This document shows, one piece after another, positions 35,245-43,707 of a DNA stretch of 64,000 nucleotides; position 1 is the stretch's first letter, and each line of letters opens with the position of its first letter. Source of the stretch: Moritella sp. 24. GTDB taxonomy: Bacteria; Pseudomonadota; Gammaproteobacteria; Enterobacterales; Moritellaceae. The stretch spans positions 3,357,505 through 3,421,504 of the forward strand of contig NZ_CP056123.1 in assembly GCF_018219155.1 (NCBI RefSeq), given 5' to 3'. A program made the translations under genes and the position numbers. The notes under the pieces were generated by a model. The model was not told the origin of the DNA. It ran no database searches and saw only the letters and a program-made list of their open reading frames with translations.

Positions 35245-36843
35245 TTACTTGTATAAATGACGCTCTGAGTTCAAGCCTTTCATTAAGCTCACACACATAA
35301 CTAACATTAACAAGGCAAATGGTAATCCAGTCGTTACAACACCCGCTTGTAGGGCCTGTAGTGCGTCGGTACCACCAATCCAAAGCATGGTTGCTGCAAT
35401 TGAACCTTGTATAACAGCCCAGAAAATACGCTGTGGAACAGGTGCATCCACTTTACCGCCCGACGTAATACTGTCGACAACTAGCGATGCTGAATCTGAT
35501 GACGTAATAAAAAAGATTAATACCAATACAATCGATAATACTGACAACACTTTACCATACGGTAGTACATCGTATACGTGGAATAATGATAATGAAATAT
35601 CAGTCAAACCATTAATACCAAGTTCGCCAACTTTATTCATCACTTGATCGATAGCAATACCACCAAACGTCGCCATCCATATCAGCGTCACTAACGTCGG
35701 TACAAAAATCACTGCACACAAGAACTCACGTACTGTACGACCTTTAGAAATACGCGCAATGAACATACCGACGAATGGCCCTAATGAGATCCACCATGCA
35801 AAGTAGAATACAGTCCAACCCTGCATCCACGCTAGATCGTCTCGATCATGCGGGTTACTTAAAGCAACGAAGTTTTCAGCGTAAGCAGTAAAAGTTTCAG
35901 GAATAGTCACAATGATCACATCAAAACTAATAATCAATACAAAGATTAATAGTGCGAATGCAAACACCATATTGATGTTACTCAATATTTTAACGCCGCC
36001 ATTAATACCACGTATCACAGAGAATATTGCCACTAAGGTAACAAGTACAATCACAACGAGCTGTAAACCAAGACCGCCTTCAGTACCAAATACATGATTG
36101 ATACCACTCGCCGCTTGCTGTGCACCTAAACCAAGTGATGTCGCTAACGAGAATAATGTCGCAAGTACGGCCATGATATCAACAATATGACCTGTCCAGC
36201 CCCATGCACGATCACCAATGATCGGATAAAATACCGAACGAATAGATAGTGGTAAACCTTTGTTAAAAGAAAAGAAAGCCAGAGCAAGTCCAATCACGCC
36301 GTAAACAGCCCAGCCGTGAATACCCCAGTTATAAACCGTTGCCGCCAGTGCTAATGATCTTGCTTCCGCGGTGAATGGCTCTACATTTAATGGTGTACCC
36401 CACCAATTAGTGAAATAAGCGGTTGGTTCAGCAACACCCCAAAACAACAGACCAATCCCCATGCCAGCAGCAAATAGCATCGTCAACCAAGATAGGGTTG
36501 AATGATCTGCTTTTGCTTCTTTACCACCGATACGGATCTTACCAAACGGCGATATAATCAATAACATAGTAAAAAGAACAAAGAAGTTGGTTGACCACAT
36601 AAAGACCACATCAAATTCTGCCATGATGCTGTTTCTAACATTCGTCAGTATTTCTTTAGCTGTGGAAGGGTCTACGTAGAGGAGGGCTGAGATGAGTAGG
36701 AAAATCAAACCGGCGCTAATACCGAATACAGTATTATGTATATCAAAGCCCCATTTTTGAATGTTGTCCTGACCAACTTGGTAATCAGTGGTTTCAATAC
36801 TGTATTTATTTGTCGAACTGTATTTATTTAACGTACTATCCAT
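35245..36843 (-). CDS. BCCT-family transporter, copy 2 (diverged)
   Basis: 532 residues, colinear with copy 1 without gaps, beginning MDSTLNKYSSTNKYSIETTD. Same fold and family signatures (WGVAEPTAYFTNWWGTPLNV, NWGIHGWAVYGVIGLALAFF). The helix-8 aromatic box reads FAWWISLGPFVG: residues 348 and 354, Trp in copy 1 and in well-studied family members, are Phe and Leu here. That box contributes to binding of trimethylammonium substrates, so altered substrate preference is plausible. Own leader and terminator, so separately expressed. Confidence 0.92.
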   Translation of the reverse strand: MDSTLNKYSSTNKYSIETTDYQVGQDNIQKWGFDIHNTVFGISAGLIFLLISALLYVDPSTAKEILTNVRNSIMAEFDVVFMWSTNFFVLFTMLLIISPFGKIRIGGKEAKADHSTLSWLTMLFAAGMGIGLLFWGVAEPTAYFTNWWGTPLNVEPFTAEARSLALAATVYNWGIHGWAVYGVIGLALAFFSFNKGLPLSIRSVFYPIIGDRAWGWTGHIVDIMAVLATLFSLATSLGLGAQQAASGINHVFGTEGGLGLQLVVIVLVTLVAIFSVIRGINGGVKILSNINMVFAFALLIFVLIISFDVIIVTIPETFTAYAENFVALSNPHDRDDLAWMQGWTVFYFAWWISLGPFVGMFIARISKGRTVREFLCAVIFVPTLVTLIWMATFGGIAIDQVMNKVGELGINGLTDISLSLFHVYDVLPYGKVLSVLSIVLVLIFFITSSDSASLVVDSITSGGKVDAPVPQRIFWAVIQGSIAATMLWIGGTDALQALQAGVVTTGLPFALLMLVMCVSLMKGLNSERHLYK

Positions 36844-37000
36844 AATTAGTGCTTGAGCATATCCTGCAATACTTTTGTATCAAAAGTAGAAAATAAATGG
36901 CTATAAATGTGAAATTTGATGGCCAATAAATAAAAATCGGTCAGACAATATCAAAAACGGGATTAAAATTCAAACAAACTTAGATTTACAGAATTTTAAT
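36844..37000 (-). promoter_or_regulatory. Conserved 5' leader of BCCT copy 2
   Basis: Matches the leader of copy 1 over at least 150 bp. The first hairpin is perfect here (TACTTTTG at 36870-36877, CAAAAGTA at 36881-36888, loop TAT), and TGCAGGA plus a weaker TGC-TCAA-GCA hairpin precede the start. Conservation of structure despite base changes suggests a functional mRNA leader. Confidence 0.55.
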
Positions 37001-37097
37001 CCACAATATAATCGGAAACCATAAAGATATACACATATGAATTTACATATCTATAGGGCGTTAGTAGCAGGTAAGTAAAGCTGGCTCGGTAAATATA

Positions 37098-38045
37098 TTA
37101 TTTACTTTCATTTTTAAAATGAGTGGGTGATTGGCGTGCTTTATTCACTTCCAGCGTAAATACATCCGGTCTTGAATAATGCCCTGCTACATCTAGCGCC
37201 CGCTTTGAGGTTGTAGACAGTTCGACGTCAATATCAACGACAAGGTAACCTTTCTCTTTTGATAAGGGGCCCGATACAATTTCGCCACTCGGCGCTATCA
37301 CTGCTGAATCACCGGGATTAATCCATTCATCGGTCACTGGATAGAGTTGCTCGATATTAGGAAAATCACTCGGTAAATCTTGCCTCTCCAATGCCACACC
37401 ACAGCATAACACCCAGCATTTTCCCTCTCTGGCAATATGCTGCATCGTACCTAGCCAAGCATCGCCACTGTCATAAGTTGGAGCAATATAGATCTCAATA
37501 CCCTGAGAATACAAAGCATACCTTGCCAACGGCATATAACTCTCCCAACAAATAAGGCTACCAACCCTGCCCACAGGTGTATCAATCACATTTAAACCAT
37601 GCCCATCACCAAACCCCCACACCATGCGTTCAGGGTTAGTCGGCATTAACTTACGGTGATGATTAGCGATATTCCCTTGCGCATCAATCGTAACAACAGT
37701 GTTGTATAAGGTCGTTCGACTATTTTTATAATCTCGCTCATTCAACCCACAAACGACGGTCACCTTATTCGATTTTGCTGCGTTCATGATAGGCGCAAGA
37801 TCATCCGAAGAAAGGTCTACCGCGTTCTTAAGCAACCGAGTGTGTAAATCCTCACTGACTCCCCAATCTCCACCAGGTCTCAGTCGCCATATCCATGCGG
37901 GATAGCCGGGAATAAACGCTTCAGGAAAAACGATGAGTTCGGCACCTTGTGCTGCGACAGTATCAATAACTTGTGCCGCTTTCTCTACCGTCTTAACTTT
38001 ATCAAGCACATAAGGCGCTTCTTGAATGATTGCAATCTTAGCCAT
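37098..38045 (-). CDS. Nitrilase (carbon-nitrogen hydrolase family)
   Basis: 315 residues from the ATG at 38043-38045 (GGGA upstream); the longest frame adds nine residues. Catalytic triad of true nitrilases: Glu in VFPEAFIPGYPAWIW, Lys in HHRKLMPTNPERMVWG, Cys in GSLICWESYMPLARYALYSQ. The ICWE context fits aliphatic/aryl nitrilases converting nitriles to acids plus ammonia, not amidases. Its place beside betaine-type transporters and a nitrate reductase is suggestive of nitrogen acquisition, inference only. Substrate unknown. Confidence 0.9.
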   Translation of the reverse strand: MAKIAIIQEAPYVLDKVKTVEKAAQVIDTVAAQGAELIVFPEAFIPGYPAWIWRLRPGGDWGVSEDLHTRLLKNAVDLSSDDLAPIMNAAKSNKVTVVCGLNERDYKNSRTTLYNTVVTIDAQGNIANHHRKLMPTNPERMVWGFGDGHGLNVIDTPVGRVGSLICWESYMPLARYALYSQGIEIYIAPTYDSGDAWLGTMQHIAREGKCWVLCCGVALERQDLPSDFPNIEQLYPVTDEWINPGDSAVIAPSGEIVSGPLSKEKGYLVVDIDVELSTTSKRALDVAGHYSRPDVFTLEVNKARQSPTHFKNESK

Positions 38046-38155
38046 ATTTAATTCCCACCTAGTCAGTAACAAAACGGATATAAAGTTAAATTATCAGTCT
38101 AGTTGAGAACGTTTTGAAAGGACAAGTTACAACGCCATACATAATATGGGTACAG

Positions 38156-39265
38156 TCAATAATATCTATAATCACTCGAATTTACGTCTTTTGATGCCTT
38201 TGCTAAATACATTGCAGAGTCTGCCGTCGAAAATAATTTATCCACCGTATCTATTTCATCAGATAAAAAAGAAATACCAATCGCAGAACCGACACTGACA
38301 ATGTTATCTCCAACATGAATCGGTTGCTGTATTTGGTCCATGATCCGTTCAACAATCGTGTCAACATTTAAGCGATCACCGTAGTGACACAAAATCAGAA
38401 TAAACTCATCACCACCAATACGTGCAAATACATCATTACCGCTAATACTATAAGAGACTCTTTTGGCTATGACTTTAAGCACTTCATCCCCAGCGTGATG
38501 ACCCAATGTATCATTGATTTGTTTGAAGTGATTAAGGTCAATAAAAAAGCAACACAAAGGCTCTTTCTTCTGTATTTTCAATCTGATTAACTCAACACAT
38601 CGTTTTCTATTAGGGAGTAATGTTAACGCATCAAGATTCGATTGTGCTTTCGTGTGCTTACTGTTCAAGTAAGTCATCGACCAAAAAATAAGTAACATAG
38701 TAACAATCAAAAAAGTGCCATAGATAATGTATAAAAGAGATTGCTGATGACTCTCTATTTCTCTGGTAAACATTTTAAGATCGCCGCCCTTTAACTCAAA
38801 AAACACAATCTGATAATGCCCCCTCTGTAACGTTTCAACGACATCGAGAATAATAGAATATTGCTTCACAGGATCATCACTTGCTAAAATCTGTAATGCC
38901 ACCTTGTCTAATCTATCAATATTCAACTGTAGTGTTTTAACCGCGTAAGCTTGTAATAAAGGCGATATCTTCTTATCTGATGCTAGAAAATCATAGCTTA
39001 CAATCAAGAAATCTAATTTTTCTTGCACGCGGTCGATATCACTAATATTTAAATAAATAGCTTCTCGTAACTGTGTATCTAATCGAGATAGCTCTTTACC
39101 AAAATACCATGACGCCCAATATGACGCCCGTATAGACTCCACATTACGTGCAGCTTCTTTATTACTTTGTTTATACTCAAAGGTAATAAAACTAATCAGC
39201 GCAATTTCAACCAACACAATAAAAACCAAAGCCAAAAATGTTGTTATTTTGTATTTCGTTTTCAT
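38156..39265 (-). CDS. GGDEF diguanylate cyclase with periplasmic sensor
   Basis: 369 residues from the ATG at 39263-39265 with AAGG upstream; the longest frame starts 15 codons earlier inside the preceding gene. Helix ~7-29, a ~140-residue helical periplasmic domain, second helix ~176-196, then a GGDEF domain starting LDALTLLPNRKRC, active site GGDEF at 284-288 (RIGGDEFILIL). It should make cyclic di-GMP. No EAL domain. The usual RxxD inhibitory site is not seen before GGDEF. Last gene of a five-gene operon, two bases after the previous stop. Confidence 0.9.
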   Translation of the reverse strand: MKTKYKITTFLALVFIVLVEIALISFITFEYKQSNKEAARNVESIRASYWASWYFGKELSRLDTQLREAIYLNISDIDRVQEKLDFLIVSYDFLASDKKISPLLQAYAVKTLQLNIDRLDKVALQILASDDPVKQYSIILDVVETLQRGHYQIVFFELKGGDLKMFTREIESHQQSLLYIIYGTFLIVTMLLIFWSMTYLNSKHTKAQSNLDALTLLPNRKRCVELIRLKIQKKEPLCCFFIDLNHFKQINDTLGHHAGDEVLKVIAKRVSYSISGNDVFARIGGDEFILILCHYGDRLNVDTIVERIMDQIQQPIHVGDNIVSVGSAIGISFLSDEIDTVDKLFSTADSAMYLAKASKDVNSSDYRYY

Positions 39266-39267
39266 TA

Positions 39268-39771
39268 TTACCTTGTTCCACAATGAATATTGATTGTCTC
39301 TACAAACCAAACAAGGTTAACCACAATATCGAGTGCATTCATATCATCCATAGCAATACCGCTTAAGTCTCTTATCAGTATTAAAGGGCCCTTTTGTCGT
39401 ATTGTGATCGCCTTTTCATCCACGGTATAAGCCAGCATATATTGATACTTATTTAATTCTTCCGCTGACATGAACACATTATATATGTTTCTCGCATGCA
39501 CATTAATCTCTTGAAAAACGTCGCTATTAACAAGACTAATTACGTGGTTAAGATAAAGGCCTCTGTAACGCTTCACCTGTTTATCCCACGGTACTCTTGT
39601 CGTTATCTCGTGACTTGGAAGTACTTTTATCTCTGACATGGTAAGACTTAACGATTGCCCATTTGAACAATTATTCACATTAAGAGCAGTCTTACCACTA
39701 GCTTGTAATGAAAAAGACAGTACGACGATAATACCGACAAATAACTGATTTATGTGATATCTAGCATTCAT
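39268..39771 (-). CDS. Periplasmic molybdopterin-domain-like protein (oxidoreductase fold)
   Basis: 167 residues from the ATG at 39769-39771, where GAAGAG precedes a signal peptide (QLFVGIIVVLSFSLQASG). The mature part follows the pattern of short sulfite-oxidase-like molybdopterin-binding domains: LTMSEIKVLPSHEITTRVPW, RYRGLYLNHVISLV, VFMSAEELNKYQYMLAYTVD, RQKGPLILIRDLSG. The cofactor-ligating Cys of real oxidoreductases is absent from the expected place, so it may be a cofactor-free sensor. Overlaps the HD-GYP gene by 11 bp. Such proteins are often encoded next to c-di-GMP enzymes. Confidence 0.7.
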   Translation of the reverse strand: MNARYHINQLFVGIIVVLSFSLQASGKTALNVNNCSNGQSLSLTMSEIKVLPSHEITTRVPWDKQVKRYRGLYLNHVISLVNSDVFQEINVHARNIYNVFMSAEELNKYQYMLAYTVDEKAITIRQKGPLILIRDLSGIAMDDMNALDIVVNLVWFVETINIHCGTR

Positions 39772-41926
39772 GGATATTCTCTTCATGTTTATCAATATAT
39801 TGCGTTTTAATATCACTAATCTCGGGCAGCGAACGCATAAATGTACTAACTAAACTCGGTTCAAAGTGCTTACCGGATTCACTGCTGATCAGCATCACCG
39901 CGTCTTCAAATGTCCATGCTTTTTTATAAATACGTTCAGATGTCAGCGCATCAAACACATCTGCGATCGCTATAATGCGGGCTGAAATAGGGATTTCTTC
40001 TTTTTTAATACCATAAGGGTAACCCGTACCATCCCATTTTTCGTGATGAGCAATGGCAATGTCATGAGCCATTCTTAACAACTCGTTATCTTGCGTGCCA
40101 ATAATGCGAGCGCCAAACTCTGGGTGCTGACGCATGATTGTCCATTCATCAGGGGTTAACTTACCCGGCTTTTGCAATATATAATCCGGCACGCCAATTT
40201 TGCCTATATCATGCATAGGCGCAGCATTAAATAACAACTCAACCCAGTCTTTATCACAACCATGATTAGTCGCTATTATTTTGGCGTAATAGCTCATTCT
40301 CACGATATGCATCGCCGTTTCGTTATCCTTAAATTCAGCTGCGTGCCCAAGCCGCTTGATAATACTGTAGTTTGATTTAATCAGTTTATCATTCGCTTCT
40401 TTACCTAAAAATAACGTATACATGGTCGTGAAAATTGTAAATGAACTCATCACGACCAGAATCAGAATGACCCCTCGCTGAAATTCATAAAAGCTATTGA
40501 GCACTTCTTCACTGTCGATCTTAGATATCAAGGTAATATTAAAATCATCCCGCCAATTAGAGACAATATAAGACTCTTCACCACGGTAATCTTCAACTAA
40601 CTCTAAGTGGCCTTTATGCTCTGGTATATGCCGATCATGACTCAAATTCGAATACATATAGCCACAGTCCAGCGTGCTGGCTTTTGGAAAGCGACAATTA
40701 GAGACAATATAATCATCATTATTTTTCGCGACAAGCTCACCAGATAACCCAAAACTGTATTGAGATATATCGTAATAAACAAAGGATATTTTAGGGATGG
40801 CACTAAAGAAAACACCGATAACATTACCAAACTCATCCCATATTGGATAAGAAAAATATAAGTCTGCGTAATATAAAGGAGGGCTTTCATTCACTGTTTT
40901 TTTCGGAGGTAAGAATTCTGCATTACCGCTAAGGGCACCGATAAAAGCACTATTAATGGTTTTATCTATATCATCCACAGTAAGGTCATTCCCTTGCTGT
41001 GCAATAACATCGCCCTCTACATTCATAATCAAGAAAGATGAATCACCACTAATACCAAAATCATTATAGCGGGTGATAATGTTTAGCAACTCATTATAGT
41101 TACTCTCATATAATACATTCTCATCACTGTATGACGCATAAACCAAATCACGATAAACACGTTGAAACTCATCTGAGTGTGTCATCTGATTATAAATCGA
41201 TTCCAGTGTTCTTCTTGTTCTTTCCATGTCTCGACCGAAATCCGTAATCGTTTCCTGTAGATAGATCTCAACCCGTTCTTCAATGATCTTACGGTTTTTT
41301 TCGATAATGAAATAACCACCAACCACAGTCATCAAAATAAATCCTGACATGCATGAAAGGACCAGATAAACAAACTTTTTAGATCCAAAGGGCACAGGCC
41401 TAGAGCCCGACATACTTAATTTAAGTAGCGCATAGAATACTAAATTAAGGAACATCATGACCAATAGGAAAAAAACAATAATAAAACCCGTTTTATGATG
41501 ATAATTACTGCTTGATGTTAACGCGATAGGTTTTAATTCAACATTAACGGAACCAATAAGCTGACCTTCATGCACAATCGGCGAAGAGTACCCCCTCAAG
41601 TATCCCGTCGAGAATCCATTAAATGTTTTAATATCACCATTAAGCGAATAGCTAAAGATAACCCCTTGGCTCACATCATCAATAATCGTCACACTCACAA
41701 TATCTTTTCTGCTTTTAATCATGCTGTTAACAATCAATCCAAGTTGGTTATAGTTCATGTTATAAACCAACGCAGAACCGATTAACGATATTTCTTCTGC
41801 AACTTCAAACTCAGTTGTAAGCAATTCATCTGTCGATGTCGAATTAATACCAAGCAACACCATGGAGACGATCATCAGTAATACAAAAATAATAATACAC
41901 TTAAGCTTACCCATTCTTTTAATCAT
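39761..41926 (-). CDS. HD-GYP c-di-GMP phosphodiesterase with Cache-like sensor
   Basis: 721 residues. N-terminal membrane helix ~9-28, short periplasmic part, two helices (~145-170, ~180-205), a large extracytoplasmic dCache-like region (about 210-470), another helix (~480-505), then HD-GYP. Catalytic residues: H572-D573 in MHDIGKIGVPDYIL, HHEKWDGTGYPYG (629-641) containing the GYP-equivalent, and ARIIAIADVFDALTS. It should degrade c-di-GMP. It overlaps the binding-protein gene by 8 bp. A phosphodiesterase and a cyclase in one operon argue for a local signalling switch. Confidence 0.88.
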   Translation of the reverse strand: MIKRMGKLKCIIIFVLLMIVSMVLLGINSTSTDELLTTEFEVAEEISLIGSALVYNMNYNQLGLIVNSMIKSRKDIVSVTIIDDVSQGVIFSYSLNGDIKTFNGFSTGYLRGYSSPIVHEGQLIGSVNVELKPIALTSSSNYHHKTGFIIVFFLLVMMFLNLVFYALLKLSMSGSRPVPFGSKKFVYLVLSCMSGFILMTVVGGYFIIEKNRKIIEERVEIYLQETITDFGRDMERTRRTLESIYNQMTHSDEFQRVYRDLVYASYSDENVLYESNYNELLNIITRYNDFGISGDSSFLIMNVEGDVIAQQGNDLTVDDIDKTINSAFIGALSGNAEFLPPKKTVNESPPLYYADLYFSYPIWDEFGNVIGVFFSAIPKISFVYYDISQYSFGLSGELVAKNNDDYIVSNCRFPKASTLDCGYMYSNLSHDRHIPEHKGHLELVEDYRGEESYIVSNWRDDFNITLISKIDSEEVLNSFYEFQRGVILILVVMSSFTIFTTMYTLFLGKEANDKLIKSNYSIIKRLGHAAEFKDNETAMHIVRMSYYAKIIATNHGCDKDWVELLFNAAPMHDIGKIGVPDYILQKPGKLTPDEWTIMRQHPEFGARIIGTQDNELLRMAHDIAIAHHEKWDGTGYPYGIKKEEIPISARIIAIADVFDALTSERIYKKAWTFEDAVMLISSESGKHFEPSLVSTFMRSLPEISDIKTQYIDKHEENIHEC

Positions 41927-42662
41927 CTGAACCTCTGTACTTCATCAATATTTTGGCCATGAGTCCTGTACTTACCATCTTTTCAATAGCCTGATTGATA
42001 CGCGGTAATAATGCGCGATGACGTTGCGTCAAGCGCAGTTTAAGATCGAATGTGGCAATACTGTCCGTTACCCTTAATCCAAACATGCTTAAATGTGGTT
42101 TGACAACGTCTTCGGGAAACACAGCAAAATCACAGCGATTATTTTTGAGCATTTGTAATAACTGCATTTCTGTTATGATTTTCTGATCATTCGATTGCTT
42201 CTCTTTGAGTGAATCTAAATCAGAAAAACCAAGAATAGAGCAGCGCGACAACGTCATTAAAAAACGTGTATCAGGTGAGGTTTGAAAGTTCTTCGGGTTA
42301 TAAACCATGACTTCTGACGAGGTTAAAATGGCATGACTATAGATACTGTTTTCGAATTCGAGCTTATCTGTACGCCAAGCTTCCGCGATGCCAGGTTCAA
42401 CATCAAGCAGATTATGATTCATCAAATGCCGAATTCTAGATTGAGGAAAAAATCGATAGCGAAATATAATTCCAACCTCTCGCCCTATTTCATCCAATAT
42501 ATCAATATATAGCCCTTCCGTAGGGGCCGTATCCGTAGGGACTGAAAAATACGGAAGGCGTCCTTGATTTATTAACCCAACATCTAAAATTTCACGATGT
42601 GAACCCCATGCTTTCAAAGACAACGCGGTAGAAATAAGAGGCACAAGTAAAAGGTATCTCAT
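41919..42662 (-). CDS. Periplasmic solute-binding protein (SBP family 3), orphan
   Basis: 247 residues with a signal peptide (MRYLLLVPLISTALSLKAWG). Family 3 pattern: LDVGLINQGRLPYFSV, GLYIDILDEIGREVGI, and the C-terminal LTQRHRALLPRINQAIEKM. There is no permease or ATPase gene, so it is probably a sensory ligand binder for the co-transcribed membrane enzymes and not a transport component. Its ATG is one base after the regulator stop. Ligand unknown; amino acids are typical for the family. Confidence 0.85.
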   Translation of the reverse strand: MRYLLLVPLISTALSLKAWGSHREILDVGLINQGRLPYFSVPTDTAPTEGLYIDILDEIGREVGIIFRYRFFPQSRIRHLMNHNLLDVEPGIAEAWRTDKLEFENSIYSHAILTSSEVMVYNPKNFQTSPDTRFLMTLSRCSILGFSDLDSLKEKQSNDQKIITEMQLLQMLKNNRCDFAVFPEDVVKPHLSMFGLRVTDSIATFDLKLRLTQRHRALLPRINQAIEKMVSTGLMAKILMKYRGSDD

Positions 42663-42663
42663 G

Positions 42664-43392
42664 TTAAACCATACTCAATGTGTTAAGTTCTACTGTATCC
42701 AAGTATCTAGGATCTCGAATACTTAAATCTATATGGTCTAACCGTTTGCATAGCCCTTTAAAGTCTATGATATAAATACTGTTCCTCTCTAACTCTAGAC
42801 ATTGAGCACTTTCTAATTGCTTAAGCGCTTCATTCACTCGCTGCCGCGAAATACCCGTAATAATGCTGATCTGTTGTTGGGAAATAGCAATTTTAGGTAA
42901 TACACCCTTAATTTGTTTTTGGTGCATCGTTAATTCAATCAACAAATAAATAATTTTTATTTGTTTATTTTCAGAGAGTAACAATTGTGATTGTCGCCAC
43001 TTCTGTTGCGAGGCATTAACAACATGATATAGCCATTTAGTCACTTCTAGATCAATATCAATCAAGCGGTCTAATTGCTCTTGTGGAAATACGATCAAGT
43101 TAAGGGGTTCTATCTCAGATAATGAAAAAAATAACAGGTTATTGTTCACAGACTGGCAATCACCAAACCATTCTTGCTTTCCCATCACCACATTATTAAC
43201 GGTTTTTAAATTTTTAGCTTGCATGCAAACAGCAGCAGTCCCTTGATATATATAACAAACACCATCTGATAGCATTTGTCTATGATCCGTGAATTCTGTT
43301 TTATATTGTGCAATGTCAATTAGTTTGCACTTTGTATTATTTGACAATGTCGTCGGCCAAATTATATTTTTGGCAATCTCTCGCTGTATCAA
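42664..43392 (-). CDS. Crp/Fnr family transcriptional regulator
   Basis: 242 residues. N-terminal cyclic-nucleotide-like beta barrel (GVCYIYQGTAAVCMQAKNLK, MGKQEWFGDC), a long helix, then a winged helix (ISQQQISIITGISRQRVNEALKQL). No cysteine cluster of FNR type is visible. The start is a TTG at 43390-43392 with AAGG nine bases before; the next Met (residue 40) would cut into the barrel. First gene of the c-di-GMP operon; a perfect palindrome 71 bp upstream is a probable autoregulatory operator. Confidence 0.82.
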   Translation of the reverse strand: MIQREIAKNIIWPTTLSNNTKCKLIDIAQYKTEFTDHRQMLSDGVCYIYQGTAAVCMQAKNLKTVNNVVMGKQEWFGDCQSVNNNLLFFSLSEIEPLNLIVFPQEQLDRLIDIDLEVTKWLYHVVNASQQKWRQSQLLLSENKQIKIIYLLIELTMHQKQIKGVLPKIAISQQQISIITGISRQRVNEALKQLESAQCLELERNSIYIIDFKGLCKRLDHIDLSIRDPRYLDTVELNTLSMV

Positions 43393-43462
43393 CTTATATG
43401 ACCTTAATGCTTATGACGAACTTGTCTTAGGTTTCTGTAACCCTAACATTCACATAAACATC

Positions 43463-43486
43463 ATTCTGTCCGCTTACGGACATAAT
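43463..43486. promoter_or_regulatory. Operator-like palindrome upstream of the c-di-GMP operon
   Basis: TGTCCG-CTTA-CGGACA at 43467-43482, extended outward to ATT/AAT with one mismatch each side. It is 71 bp upstream of the regulator start, a normal position for a dimeric activator. The site does not match the CRP consensus TGTGA-N6-TCACA. The rest of 43393-43707 shows only AT-rich sequence. Confidence 0.6.
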
Positions 43487-43707
43487 ATTCCATAAAATAA
43501 TTTGATATTAGTAATTGGGACTTAAAATACCCTATGATGTATTAATATAGAGGTAGGTATAACTAAAATTAGATTTAATCAAAAATAATAAAATAGATAT
43601 TTGAAAAATATGAGGCGGGATAATTGTAGCAATGTAGCTAAAACATCGAGTTACCCCAATGCTTTAACTACTTATTTTATTTTTATATTGATAAATATGT
43701 GGCTTAA

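Noticed and set aside
33208-36843. Assembly artefact duplicating the BCCT gene
   Set aside because: The copies differ throughout, including leader and terminator sequences, so they are real diverged paralogs.
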